Assembly (NCBI GenBank): GCA_949128115.1
Contig: OX421963.1
Location: 90,653,602-90,717,601, forward strand
Length of the DNA stretch: 64,000 nucleotides
Origin: Anaspis maculata
Taxonomy: Eukaryota; Arthropoda; Insecta; Coleoptera; Scraptiidae
Direction: 5' to 3'
A program made the position numbers and the translations under genes. A model generated the notes under the pieces. That model did no database searches. It was given only the letters and a program-made list of their open reading frames with translations, and was not told where the DNA came from. Below, piece after piece: positions 47,780-59,495 of this stretch; position 1 is the first letter of the stretch; the number at the start of each line of letters is the position of its first letter.

Positions 47780-49105
47780 TCTTCCCACCCTCGCAGGACT
47801 CTTCAAGAAGACCACAGACCCCAACTATAAACTTTCATAACCTTTCAGACGTTGTTGGTGAATTATCAAAAAATTTGCTCAAAGCAAGTTTACAAAACTT
47901 TTTTTTTAATTTTTCTCAAAACAAAAGACTGCTAAAATACGTTCCTCAGGCTCAAAATAGTTCAAAATAATAGACCTGGAATGGACTTCAGCCACAAATG
48001 TCTAAAACACCCCCAAAAAATATCTTCAAATAGGAGCACAAAAAAACATAATATTCCCTGCACAACTTGTTTAAACTTGTTGCTATCGATTTTTTTGAGT
48101 CATGGTTGAGTTCAGAAGATGTGATTTAGTCGGAAACGATACCAAACTTGCCGATATTGGTTCGAAATCAAAGAAAAAGTGGAAATTGGCCACATGTGTC
48201 AGCTTGAGCCCCCCAGCCCCCTCCCAAGAAGGAAAAGGGGTGGCTACACCACTTAAAAAAATCTGGATATATCACAGATCTAGAAAACACCTTGCTTTCG
48301 CTTACAACATCGAGTGCAAAAGAAAAGGTTCAAAAAGCCCCCAAAAAGCCAGAACAACCCCCTCCCCCTCTCCCCCCTGGTGAAAATTGAGAATGGCTCC
48401 ACCCCTCAAAACTTTCACTCTTGATCATATTTCACAAAAATAAAATAAAATTGGCTTGGGCACGAAATGCAGAATTCATTTTAAATATGGCTTCAAGCCG
48501 CCGGACTATACGTTCAGTGGTCTGGGAGGAGTTAACACAATACCAGTAGCGATGTCAGCTGATTGTCAGTTGCTCCTCCACTGAAAATGTGTCGTTATCT
48601 GAGAGCTGCGGGAAAAAATCGGTTGTGTCACCCCGAAACTTTCGCGACTAGTATCCAGGAACCTATGAAAATTTTCATTCGAAACGTCCGTTCGGGTGGA
48701 AAGCTGGAATGAGACAGGAAGATTGGAAATAATTTGCAGGAAATAGGAAATTTTGTCAAGAAAATTTGAATTCTCCAGGGAAAGCTCGAATCTTTTTGAA
48801 AATCATGTTATTGCGAAAATCATCAATTAAGGCTTTGCTTTAAGATTCATCAAGTTCGGTCTCGAAAACCCAGGCCAGTTTTACATCTTCAACCGGGAAA
48901 TTCTCGGAAAATTGGAGAAAAAATGGAAAATGTTCAACAACCAGTTATCTTTTGTTAAAAAAGAAATGGTGGAAATCTGTTCACGGGATAAAAAGCTGGG
49001 AGATTTGCGGTTCTCCAAAACTCGAAAACCGTGGGACCGATTTCAAAAGTTTTTCCTCCAAAAATTAATTCAATCCTTCCTCCAACTTTCATTTCCAGCA
49101 TGTTT

Positions 49106-49867
49106 GCCTCGAGTGAGAGTAATCAGTTCAAATCAGATGAGGCAGAGCCGCCGAGGACAGAGCCTTTGATCAGCATGAAACTTGAGTAAAAGAACCACAT
49201 TTTCATCTTTCTTAACAAAAATAAGCATACATTATATTGTAACGTAACCCTTTCTTGGCCATAGTTAAGGGATCGTCTAGTTTAATATGAATAATTAAGT
49301 CTGATACTTACACCTTCGGTCTTACCCTGTACCCCTCTCCGGGGCTCGAATACTTCACCCTTTCTTTCCTACGTTGTGTCCCCTACCCCTTTCCCCCTAT
49401 TTCACACCCGCCCCTCTATCATCGTCGCTGATCACCGCTGACGTAATAAGCCCTTAACTGCTTATTAAATGAGTTAAGCTCACTAATTACGGGTTCCACA
49501 GCCCCCTTCACTTCTCTTCCGTTCCCTGTCAAACCCCCCCTCCTCGTTCTTTGATTGGTGATTCAAAACCCCAGACCTTGCATTAAAATGATAACGGACA
49601 AGTTTTGGACCACACTTAGATTTATTTGTACATAAGAAAATGATTGTTCCATTGGCAATACATCGAGTACTTAGGCTAATGATCAAATTCGTTCGGGAAC
49701 TACAATAATTCCGGCCGACTAACTTCGCTCTAGCGGGCTCAGAAGCTCTTATGTTAATTAGACTAATTTAGTTACAATCGAACGGCGGGGAGGCATTGCA
49801 CCCCCTAGTTGAACAATTTCAACTGGAGAGAGGGATGCTGCCGCCACACCGTTGAGATGAAGCAACG
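49106..49867. other. 3' flank of the minus-strand gene; no gene seen
   Basis: C-rich on the plus strand from 49320 to 49570 (cccctacccctttccccc). May hold 3' untranslated sequence of the gene at 49868-50583. No coding frame supported. Confidence 0.4.
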
Positions 49868-50583
49868 CTAACTAGTCTGTCTGTCACGGCGGGCGATTAT
49901 GTTGTTCCTGAAAGAAAACCTGATCAAATCTTTGAGAGACGTCCATGACTGAATCTAGAAAAAGGGTTACCTGATTCTTCCGACGGTTTGAACAACATAT
50001 TTCAAGACGCCAAATATCAATACATGTACAAAATGTGCAAAACAACTTTCGCTGAAGCTTGAAACTTTCGTGCCAAGAGGGATGGCATAAAGCAAGTCAA
50101 TAATATTGTGAAGGTCAGTTACTGTTGCACGTGATGCGTTGGGAATGCATTTTAATACGGTCCCGATGATTGTAGTTAGGTGGATTCCTGTAGCGATGAG
50201 GTGAGTGCGCTCTTGGTGGAGCATATTGGAAAAAGTGGTGATTTTGGCAACGAGAGCTTGTTTTTGCTGGATGAAGAAAACTTTCTTTGGGTCGTACCTA
50301 TTGGTAATTTGCGATGTCAAAAAAATCTTTGAGACGAGAGGCCAGTCGTTATCGAAGGCTCGTTCTCGGAAGCGTTGAAAGTCTTGAAGGAGGCGATTCT
50401 GCACTTGCCGGAGATGGCGAGCTGGATATGTTTCGTCGTGGTGGGAGATTTTGGTGCTTAAGATGCGGTCAATGGCTTCCTCGAGTTCCAAAAGGAATTC
50501 TCTGGCGGTTTCTTCAGTCCACCGGTATATGGCGATCATGGGCAAGAAACGCATGAACATGTAGTCCAGGATATAAATGATTT
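49868..50583 (-). CDS. Spliced gene of unknown family, last two exons
   Basis: Exon 50583-49971 follows the acceptor atttacttttccag and ends at donor cag|gtaacc; the next exon 49907-49868 follows ttttctttcag and continues in phase to a TAG at 49870. The product has ~217 residues here: IIYILDYMFMRFLPMIAIYR at the start is hydrophobic, then a charged, probably helical stretch (EFLLELEEAIDRIL, QNRLLQDFQRFRERAF), a second hydrophobic part near IGTVLKCI and a third FVHVLIFGVLKYVV, then a basic tail RNNIIARRDRQTS. I do not recognise the family; a membrane protein such as a diverged chemoreceptor is possible but I see none of the usual signature residues. Upstream exons are uncertain (see 52141-52356). 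Confidence 0.5.
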
Positions 50584-50607
50584 CTGGAAAAGTAAATATC
50601 CATTAGA

Positions 50608-52409
50608 ATCTAGGAGGATATAAGAATAGGGAGGGAGTATAACCCAGCTTGTGGGCGGGGGGAAATGAAGCCGGGTGACGTAAGGGGTGAGGTATAGTAG
50701 CTTCACTTGTACCGTGATTCTAGTTGGCTGTGAGATTTTGTTTCTAAGTTTTCAAATCTGATATTTGAAAACTCCCTAGAACTTGGCAGTTGGTTGCATT
50801 GATGTTTGACAGTTTAAGCTTAACGACAAGATCAACAACTTTACCGTTTGTCAAATCGAGTGTCAAATAGACTGAAAATCACGAGTTTCACGAAAATTGT
50901 GGTGAAATTATGCCCATTACTGTGAAAACTGTGTTTGCGCCTCAGCTTGTGTCTTGAACAATAACGTCCAGTGCCCATTTTAAAGTCCTCGAGAGTGCCA
51001 TCAAGAACTCGCTTCTGGGAGAAAAAACGGGCGGAATAGGTGCTGGGCATGTACCCCATAACGTTCAGCTTTGCGGAGAAGACGTGAATCTATTTCCAAA
51101 AACCACATAATATGGAAGCATTGTGAACTATTCCTGGTTTTTAAAAGAAGTACCCACACTCTGGAAGGCTGGAAACGATGGGAAGCTGAACCCTCCTAAT
51201 TTTTGTGGGGATGTGATTCATCGGCATTAATACTTGATTTCACTGCTCAGGACATCGTACTGGAACAAGAAATTTGCGGAACTTGTGAAAGGTGAACTAC
51301 ATCCACTCCATATTTGCAATTTGCAAAGTTGATTTCGGTAAATTTTTTATTTTTGACAGCAACAGTCAACACACCATCACACCAACATAACCTATCTTTC
51401 GAAGCCAGACGCTCAAGCGCACACTAGGCAGTTGGACGTGAAGTCTACAATGCCAAACTGTGAAATTTGCCCAGCCTACTAGAATCACGGTACAAGTGAA
51501 CCTACTATAGCAACTACGCCCAAAAATTGCATCTAGTCTCAAGGGTCTTTTGACTTTTGTAATTTGAATTGACTGTTATTGAAATAATTTGAAACTATTT
51601 GAGGTTATTGTGGTTGTCATAAAATGAGTCCTGCCTGATATCTTTTATCTTTGTGCCTGGATCTTGTTTGGGTGGTGCTTCATCTATAAGAGCTGAATAG
51701 ATCAGCTTTCCCAGGTGTGGGAAAGACAGAGGCTACGTGCGCTGGATACAATATGATGTATGAAGAATATCCCATCAATGCGAGCCGAAGCTGCCGAAGA
51801 GAAGATGCCTACCTGTAGCATAAGGTCGCCCGATGTTTCAGTAGAATGTTGGACAAGGATGAGAATGACCAGCAAATTCCAAAAATAATAAGCAGAAAAT
51901 GAGCAGTTCGATTCTACCCTCCTAGATTCTACCACGTATTTGTGAGGTCAGCACTGTTAATACACCCAATGATGATCTACACTCTGTGATCTACACTGAA
52001 CAGTGAAAGAGGTACTCTGGAAACCTTATCATCAGCCAATCTCAATGCCTGTGTAGACTTCAAGGTCCATGGCAAAATTACAATGAAAAGTACCTAGGTA
52101 CCTATCTTTGGTAGAACTACTGCTACGGACTATCACCTACCACGAAGTTAGTGACGAAAATGCCAATAAGTAGAAGTAAGTGAAATCCAACGATCATCTT
52201 TAGGAAGGATGTGTCTGGACCTGGTGCAGCACAAGCGTCATAGACTGACATTGACAAGAGCGACAGCTCGCAGAAATTGACGTGGCAATATTCAGTTTCA
52301 ATGGTAAAGTGATACAAATTTTGGGCGTACAAACATGGCGGATATGACATTTCCATGGCTTCACTTTTTATGACGGACCTTCCCTCCCTATTCTTATATC
52401 CTCCTAGAT
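50608..52409. repeat. Perfect 29-bp inverted repeat around an upstream part of the unknown gene
   Basis: atctaggaggatataagaat + agggaggga at 50608-50636 is exactly inverted at 52381-52409. A shorter relative (tagaatctaggagggtagaa) is on the minus strand near 51925. The right copy sits ~25-55 bases before the ATG at 52356, and the left copy 25 bases ahead of the acceptor at 50584. Could be ends of a 1.8-kb element or shared regulatory sequence. Confidence 0.7.
52141..52356 (-). CDS. Possible 5' exon of the unknown minus-strand gene
   Basis: Open from ATG 52356 to a donor gtg|gtaggt at 52141. Starts MEMSYPPCLYAQNLYHFTIE, has several Cys, and ends in a clear membrane helix, MIVGFHLLLLIGIFVTNFV. 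A further hydrophobic frame lies at ~51890-51810 (FWNLLVILILVQHS), followed by cag|gtaggc. These might be upstream exons of the gene at 49868-50583 or a separate fragment; the joins cannot be proven by eye. Confidence 0.35.
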
Positions 52410-52415
52410 TAGAAT

Positions 52416-53750
52416 CGGCAGGTACTATCTTTTCTTATCCACTTTATTTCAAGCACTTATTTAGTTAGTTCGTAGATAGTTTTGTGTTAGCACGACTGTT
52501 ATTTGCACGTAGGTACCTATTGTAATGGATGGGCTCAGGTGTTTTTTTCATCACACAATAGTTCGTAGGAGTTTCATAATAAGAGGTTAGGAAGTTCCAA
52601 GACGTTTAAATTTTAACAATAGTATTACGGCCTACCACTACAGGGCAAGTTGGTGTATAGAGTAAACTATGGCAAGTTGGTATCCGCATTGCTACAAACC
52701 TATCGAATACGACATTGGAGGAAAGCTGATCTACGAACCTACCATCCCCCAAAACTCGATACGACCTGAAGGATGTCCAGGTTCTTGGTTCACTGGTCGG
52801 GGCTTTAGGGGCTATCACCTCTTTGTTCAAAGATTTTTGTCTAAAATTTATTAGCATCTCCCTTAATTTATGCCAATCGATAGTCGCAATAACTCTAAAG
52901 AAATCAGTTCATATTCTACAGAATCATTTATACTCAGAGACATAACTTATTTATTTATTCATTTATTAAGTGAATAGTTAGCTATTTATATTTCAACATT
53001 TCTTTATACTTCACAATTATTCCAATTTATAGTGCTATTCTGGAAAAATAACATTCCATAAACGCTCTGTTATGTAAAAATTCGTGTCGGTGTAGCAAAC
53101 CGGGCCTTATTTGCTTGGTTTCCCCTACACGGGATTTCTTTTAAATAATTGCTGGAGCTTAATTTTTCTTGTTGTAGCCTAACTGTTATTTTTCTATAGT
53201 TAATTCGAATTATGAAAGAGATTCGGAACTAAAACTACGACAGCTTTCTTCCCTGTTAATATTATAATATTATTTCAACGTCCCAAGGTTACTGGATGAA
53301 TCAACCAGACGGAGGAATCTGTTCCGGGAAAAACTTAACGCTCATCAGTGGCGCCGAATAGACCTTTATTTGTGGCGCTCGCCATACCTCAAAATAGGGG
53401 GGTCTGGAGGGAAAGAAGAAAAAATGGAAAAGAAGGGGAGAGAAGAAGGGAGACAAAGAAGAGGAAGAGAGAAACCCAGCAAATCATTGGATATTAGGAT
53501 TATTAGGTACATTGAATCTGAATGACAGTTATTTACGATGTACCTAGGTAATAGGTAACGTATGATCAAAACCATTTTACCTCAAGAGTGCTATGACTTT
53601 TTTTTGTCTTTTTCGATTGTTGGTAGTATGTCCTGCAATTTACTTCAGAGTGACATCTGCATGTTGTTTGAAAATCTTCAATGCATGTCGGTGAGGAATA
53701 CGACCACTCTCCGTTTCCCAATTTTGAGCCATTTCAAAAATAACTTATAA
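52416..53750. other. No gene seen
   Basis: AT-rich; contains a purine-rich run (53405-53475) and no supported gene. Confidence 0.4.
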
Positions 53751-53776
53751 TGAATAGAATAGAATAGAATAGAATT
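53751..53776 (-). repeat. (TAGAA)n microsatellite, probable retrotransposon tail
   Basis: Four to five gaata/tagaa units directly followed by tttattttttgtgc. On the minus strand this reads aaaataaa then ttctattctattc, the look of the 3' end of a non-LTR element whose remains would extend to the right. No protein motif was found there. Confidence 0.55.
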
Positions 53777-54037
53777 TATTTTTTGTGCAAGAGGCAGTAA
53801 TACCCATTATACACGTCAAAGAATCAATACTATATGAACAGCATTATAAAAAACTATATGTATACAGAATCCTGTCTGAAAGTACATATGAACAATCACA
53901 TCACATGTTAAAAAAAAAACAACGCAATGAAAGCTTTTTATCGAGCTTTTTATTCAATTTCAAACATTTTCAGATACGGACATTGGTATTCAACAGTTTA
54001 TTCACTCATTATGGTCGCGATTATGGTCAACCTTTGA

Positions 54038-54170
54038 TATACCGTGTGATCCAAACCATTCCGAATTGGGGTAGACTAGACTATGCCCTAGCGAAAAGCA
54101 GTTTTGCATCCCAGAATTTAGCCATGTCACAGTCTACCCCAATTCGGAATGATTTGGATTACACGGTATA
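54038..54170. mobile_element. 133-bp hairpin MITE
   Basis: tataccgtgtgatccaaacc…gaattggggtagact is inverted at 54133-54170 with two mismatches. Ends in TATA, so a TA target is likely. Confidence 0.88.
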
Positions 54171-54993
54171 AAATATTGATAATTTTAATTTTATAGCACT
54201 CTAGAGGCATGCAAAAAAGTTTTGACCATCAATCGTATACGGATTTCAACAACCAATTAAATGGACTAGGAAAATCTTACGATCTTATGATCCCACAAAA
54301 AACTTTCGATTTTTGTGCCTAGCTACATTGCGCTGCACTGCACACTACACACTATTCATATGGAATGGCAGGTAAGTTGGTTTCATTGCTCTTGATAAAA
54401 CTGGGGCCCAATTCAACAAGAGCGTCTTAATGAGACAAAGCTCTCCGACCACCGCAACATCGGACGGTCGGACCGAAACTGCACAGACGCCAGTTTCGCC
54501 CCTATTGAGGGCTCATCAGTACACGGGCATTCAGTCAAACTATCCGATGCTGTGGTAGCCAGAGATCTCATGGTAATATACACCCAGGAGGACTCCTAAT
54601 ATGTGAGTCCTTCAATCGGCGCCATCTATCAACGGCATTCCGCTGATGCTATATTTCAAGGCATCAGGCATGCGAAGGAATTAACAGAATTCCAGGTAAA
54701 GCAACACCGTCGCCAAGAGCATCGATGGTAAGTGTACACATGTACTATACTCAAGCCGAGTAGAGCAATGTTAAAAGACGCCGTATGGTCCTAAGAGGCG
54801 CAATATTTATCTATATTTGCGTGTTTGTTGTCTTTTAAGAGTGTCTTACCCGGTTTTACCCACAAACTACACAGCAATATTTTCTGTTTGAGTTCCTAAA
54901 CTTGGAATTTAGCCCATGTCATCTAGGTAGGTACTTGAAGGGGTATATTCAAGAGTTTTCGAAAATTTCTCACTTTGAAAAGATAATGAAATC
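54171..54993. other. No gene seen
   Basis: No supported gene. A minus-strand TAGATGGCG word is at 54620-54628. Confidence 0.4.
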
Positions 54994-56031
54994 TACAGGA
55001 TGGTCCAGGTTTCAGTCGATAAACTTTGCAGGCTGATAGAGGATGAAAAAAGAAGTCGACTCACCCCAAAAAGTACAAATCTAAAATGCATATTAAAAAA
55101 GTTACAGGCCTTCAAAGTTGCAGAAAAAAATTGTTTTTTCCTTGATAACTTTTGAACTTCAATTCTGAAGAGAAAATTGGCGTGTTATTGCTACATTTGG
55201 AGCAGCGGTTTCGGAGATATTTGTGTTTAAAGGTTCAAAAACACCAAATTACGCAAATGTTTCAAAATTCGAGCAAGCTTTGATCCATCAACTTTCAACT
55301 TTTTTTTCAATTTTAAGTTTATTGATCCATAATTTAGCTCGAGAAATTGAAAATTGGTTGTGAAAATTCATAATTTCAGCAACAATTAAATATCCAATAG
55401 GTAGGTACCTATTCACTTACTGATAGTTGGGAAGTTTAGTAAGAACAAGAACCAGGGGCCCTTTGTTTGTTATTGGTCACGTTACTGAAATTATAAATTC
55501 TCACAACCAATTTTCAATTTCTCATGAGCTAAATTATGGATCAATAAACTTTGAATTGAAAAAGAAGTTGAAAGTTAATGGATCAAAGCTTGCTCGAATT
55601 TTGAAACATTTGCGTAATTCGGTGTTTTTGAACCTTTAAACACAAATATCTCCGAAACCGCTGCTCCAAATGTAGCAATAACACGCCAATTTTCTCTTCA
55701 GAATTGAACGCCAAATTCAATACTTTTAACGGTTTTCCAAAATATCCAGTGGCGTAGAAAGTAGGGGGGTAAGAGGGTTAGTACTCCCCCATATCTACAA
55801 CACTGCGTCATTCTGACAAAAAAACTTTCACATATGTGCAAAATTTGAGCGACATCGGTCGAGCTGTTCAAAAGTTATCAAGAAAAAAACAATTTTTTTC
55901 TGCAACTTTGAAGGCCTGTAACTTTTTTAATATGCATTTTAGATATGTACTTTTTGGGGTGAGTCGACTTCTTTTTTCATCCTCCATCAGCCTGCAAAGT
56001 TTGTCGACTAAAACCTGGACCACCCTGTATA
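54994..56031. mobile_element. 1.04-kb foldback with tacaggatggtccagg ends
   Basis: Left tacaggatggtccaggttt, right aaacctggaccaccctgta. Arms match to a centre near 55420. The right arm has ~130 extra bases (about 55712-55860, including tggcgtagaaagtagggg) that are missing from the left arm at aacttcaattctgaa, so one arm has suffered a deletion. Confidence 0.9.
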
Positions 56032-56283
56032 TGGACAATTTGGTCAGCGGCTTCCCTTTTTTTGCTTATTATTGTTAATATTATTATTATTATTTCTAAA
56101 AATTTCGCCTGCGGCGCTAGTTGCATAAGTGGGTCTTAGGCCCTCCGGCCCGACTGTAGCGTGGCAATAGGGGAAGGGGTCTGAAATTTTCTTCGCCATA
56201 GTAACTTTTCATGAGTTCGGCGCCACTGACGTTTATCACATGCCATAGACTTAACATTTCAAAACGGCTACGTGCAGACTCAA

Positions 56284-56606
56284 GGACGGAGTTCAATTGG
56301 TAAAATAAGCGTTGCGAAATCAATCCGTCCGGGTTTATTCCTTGACGGATATTCACCATTTTGGTCTCTTTCGAAAGCTACAAGGATATACTTTGGTTTG
56401 AGCCCATTGGCATTTCCAAAATCCAAAAATAGTTTTTTGAAATGTCAAAATTTATTATTATTTTTTTATTTCGGAAATGCCAATGAGCTTAAACCAAAGT
56501 ACATCTTTGTAGCTTTCAAAAGAGACCAAAATGGTAAGAATCCGTCAAGGAATAAACCCAGACGGATTGATTTCGCAACGCTTATTTCACCAATATGACT
56601 CCGTCC
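56284..56606. mobile_element. 323-bp foldback MITE (GGACGGAGT family), copy 2
   Basis: Closely matches copy 1 at 42835 including gcgttgcgaaatcaatccgt and ggcatttcc. Flanked by tcaa / ataa, so its target duplication is not clear. Confidence 0.9.
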
Positions 56607-58057
56607 ATAATATCCTCACGGACGAAGATTGAGTCATCCGCAATAATGCTCTCGTCTCTATATCTCCCTCCCGTTCTGAAATCTCTCTCTCTCTCTCGTA
56701 TCCCCACATACGTCATGTGCCGAGCCATGACGGATAAACGCCAAAACTGCGTCGCGACAGTTGCTTTACTCTCTTATGTCTCATTATAATTGTATTGTTG
56801 ACCATGAAAATTGTAGCGCCGTGTAATCAGTGGATAACGCCCTCTGCTCGTTCGAGCGCGAGCTAGAGCGCGGGACTCTACTTTACCGGCACTGTCACTG
56901 AATGTCAATTACGTCATTCAAACGTCACAGCGCCAGCTGAGTTTGTTTGTTTACCACTTGATATTTTCAAGCCACGTGGATGGCTGCCTTAGTGAATATC
57001 TCTCAATACTAGTTTTTGATAACAATCTATGCAGTATTTGTATTTTTTTATTTTGCTTATCTTGATATATAATGTTTGTTTTGAGAAATCTCTTGTTTAT
57101 CTGACCACCCTTCACGTAGACAGATAGTTAGGCTGGAAGTTCCTACTCGATTCAAATGCCTCGTCTGCCGGACTCAACATAAACGCCTTTCCGAAGAGTT
57201 AAAGTCAGAAATAGATGCACGCTACCCCAACCTAGATTAAAACCGTAAGATGCACCCAGATGGTCTGTTCCCCTTCCCCTATGGATCTGTCTCTCCATAT
57301 AAAATAACTGAGTACAGTGGTGGCAGTCACGTTACTACCCTTAGATTTGAGCAACCCCTATTCTGAACGACCATATAGGGCCATCGACCTACTATAGTTC
57401 TCCCAAGCAGTACATAAGGTACAGGAACTTGTATTACTTATTATCATACATACCTTCTTCATTGTGTTCACATTGTTTAGTTTATTTGAACACCAACCAC
57501 CCCCAGTTTTGCAGTTGGTGGTATTTTCATATCAATTAATACTTTGGAATTGTCTTGGACATATTTCAATTGCGTCGATCGTAAACCGCAATTTCATATT
57601 CAAATTAACCCCCTTATCTTGTATAATTTTTATACAATTGCTTTAATAATTGTTACATACAGTGGGGTTTTGTACCTAATACTAAAATCGGGTTATATTA
57701 TAGTAGGTAACCCCCAACCCCTTGAATCAAAGTTATCTTTAATATTTTTATCCTATTTGTTACAATTGTGGCAAACGGTAGAATCTTTTCGTCTGAATGG
57801 AAAATCTTTATGTTGCTATGCAACCCCAAACCCCTTAATTTTCATCCTATTTGTTACATCGGCAATTGGCTGTTGCCTGGGTGATAACTACGTAACAGAG
57901 TCTTTATGGAACGTAATTTTTTAGAGAATCGCACCAATACATAGCATGATTATCGAGTTGTATTAATAAGTATTCTTTGTTTAACAACTCAAATTGTTGG
58001 AGAAAAGTCGTTTATCATCAATAAATGTCTTTATGTCGACAATGATTATAAAAATTA
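56607..58057. other. No gene seen; two short repeats
   Basis: Includes (CT)n at 56676-56697 and a pair of related segments at 57704-57765 and 57818-57860 (ccccttgaatc / ccccttaattt, then tcctatttgttac). A frame of 126 codons at 57544-57924 is hydrophobic but unsupported by splice sites or homology, so I do not call it. Confidence 0.4.
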
Positions 58058-58248
58058 CTACTGAAAGTTAACGTGAGGATGCTTGGATGCAATATGTCTC
58101 TGAAGACTGTTCTTGTGTTTCGCAGCGTAGTGGCAAAACGGGCAACTGAAGCCCGGCAATTTCTGGCACTCGTATTTCAAGTGGTGCTGCAGTCCTTTTT
58201 TGTACTTGTACGACTTATCGCATTGCGTACAAAAGTGCCGACTCAGAT
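58058..58248 (-). CDS. lola: lola-type alternative 3' exon (C2HC + C2H2 zinc fingers)
   Basis: Acceptor ttttggtttcag ends at 58249; two bases AT, then LSRHFCTQC. Finger 1: CTQC ... HLKYEC, linker QKLPGF, finger 2: CPFC ... HIASKH; ends HPHVNFQ and a TAG at 58060-58058. KSYKYKKGLQHHLKYEC is a strong lola signature. Exactly 191 nt, the same length and phase as the exon at 59186-59376, so both can join one common donor. No clean AATAAA follows on the minus strand within 100 bases. Confidence 0.86.
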
Positions 58249-59133
58249 CTGAAACCAAAAATAAAACAATAAATATGGGTCAATTCCAGACTGTGATCTT
58301 ACACACACAAACACACACAGACACATGCAAAACAAAGAGCAGAAAGTCAAACAAGTTCTATTTTCTTCTGGTTCGAACTGAAGCTTCGTGAGATAAAGCA
58401 CAGAGCCTTTGACCAGCTTTCACCTCAAGTGAAATGACCAGATTTTTTTTTTCAAACAAAAATTTATCAACAAGGCTGTGTTCATAATGCTACAATTGCG
58501 ATGCGACGGGACAACAAACCATTGTTGATTCATGTGAATTATATCCCAGTTTTCCTCCGGATTTAGCTTACACCGCTTATTATATATTATGCTTAGCTTA
58601 GCTTTTTTAACATTATATAGACTCCAACGCCCTAAGCGAACACCAGTTACGACATTGCACGCTTAGAGCTCGCATGTATTTATTATTGTATTTTTGCGAA
58701 TAAAAACATTTTTTTTTGACGATTCTCGTGAACGAACATTTAATTTGTGCCAAAAATAGAAAATTTCAGCTGAAGTGACGTGCTTGATATCGTCGAATAG
58801 CTCATTCCAGTACATTTTCTTTTCAGTAATGCATATTGAAATCAAGGATGTTTGTATCAAACGATCCTAAAGTTGACTTTAAAACTTTTTTGACAGTTGA
58901 AATGCTACAGTTGCTGCGTTGCGGCGCACTTGACGGCCGCTTGCAGACATTCAAACAATCAGTTTGCCTGAACTGTTCTGGACTGTTTTCTTGATTACCT
59001 AGTTCGGAACATCTTGTACAAAAGAGACTAATGGTACAGGAAACTAAACATAATATTTCTGAATTAATTATTATGAATTATATATATGAACAGCATTACT
59101 CGTATTTGGTTTGACAAAAATTATTATTAGATA
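58249..59133. other. Intron between two lola-type exons
   Basis: No gene seen. A CA-rich microsatellite stands at 58300-58325. Confidence 0.5.
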
Positions 59134-59139
59134 TTTATT
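59134..59139 (-). terminator. lola: AATAAA poly(A) signal
   Basis: Minus-strand AATAAA in aaatcaaataaatatc about 50 bases after the stop of the exon at 59186-59376. Confidence 0.6.
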
Positions 59140-59185
59140 TGATTTCACAGTGAAAATTACATCATAGCCATACATCAATTTGAAT

Positions 59186-59376
59186 TCAAGCGTTGTGTAC
59201 TTGGTTGTGTATATTGACCATGTGCCGCTTCAGCGTCTGCTTTCGCGTAAACTTGTGATAGCATAAGTCGCACTGGAAGCTCGGCGGGATGCCGCATTCG
59301 AACCGCAAGTGGCTGCTGAGGCCCTTTTTGTACATGTACGACTTGTTGCAATTGGCACAATAGAATTTTTTCGAAT
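59186..59376 (-). CDS. lola: lola-type alternative 3' exon (C2HC + C2H2 zinc fingers)
   Basis: Acceptor ttttgttctttcag ends at 59377; two bases AT, then SKKFYCANC. Finger 1: CANC ... HLRFEC, linker GIPPSF, finger 2: CDLC ... HMVNIH; ends HNQVHNA, stop at 59188-59186. KSYMYKKGLSSHLRFEC is lola-like. Both this exon and 58058-58248 start with AT after the acceptor, so with a donor ending in G the first residue would be Asp. Confidence 0.86.
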
Positions 59377-59495
59377 CTGAAAGAACAAAATCCAAGTCAG
59401 CACTCACACAGCTGGCTTTTCTTGCATTCATCGTCTAGGTACATGAAAAAAAACAAAAATTGATAGTGGACAGATTTATTGTTGGTTTCGCAATT

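Larger units (their letters stand above)
39783..49105. repeat. 9.3-kb compound inverted repeat
   Basis: Outer arms 39783-40240 and 48700-49105 pair (gacatgctgggag / cagcatgtttgcctc; tttttggagggaaaaa with its inverse at 49050). Inner arms 42730-43860 and 47780-48510 pair (agtccggcggctt with its inverse at 48495; gtgctcctatttgaagacat with its inverse near 48020). The left side has gained a duplicated arm piece (40272-40470 repeats 39885-40080), a satellite array and a MITE; the central 3.9 kb holds a direct duplication and another MITE. Whether outer and inner arms began as one element is inference. Confidence 0.75.

Noticed and set aside
53785..54171. 128-codon frame
   Set aside because: Its last third is a hairpin MITE, so it is not a natural gene.
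57544..57924. Hydrophobic 126-codon frame
   Set aside because: No splice or start context and no recognisable family; composition is explained by T-rich DNA.
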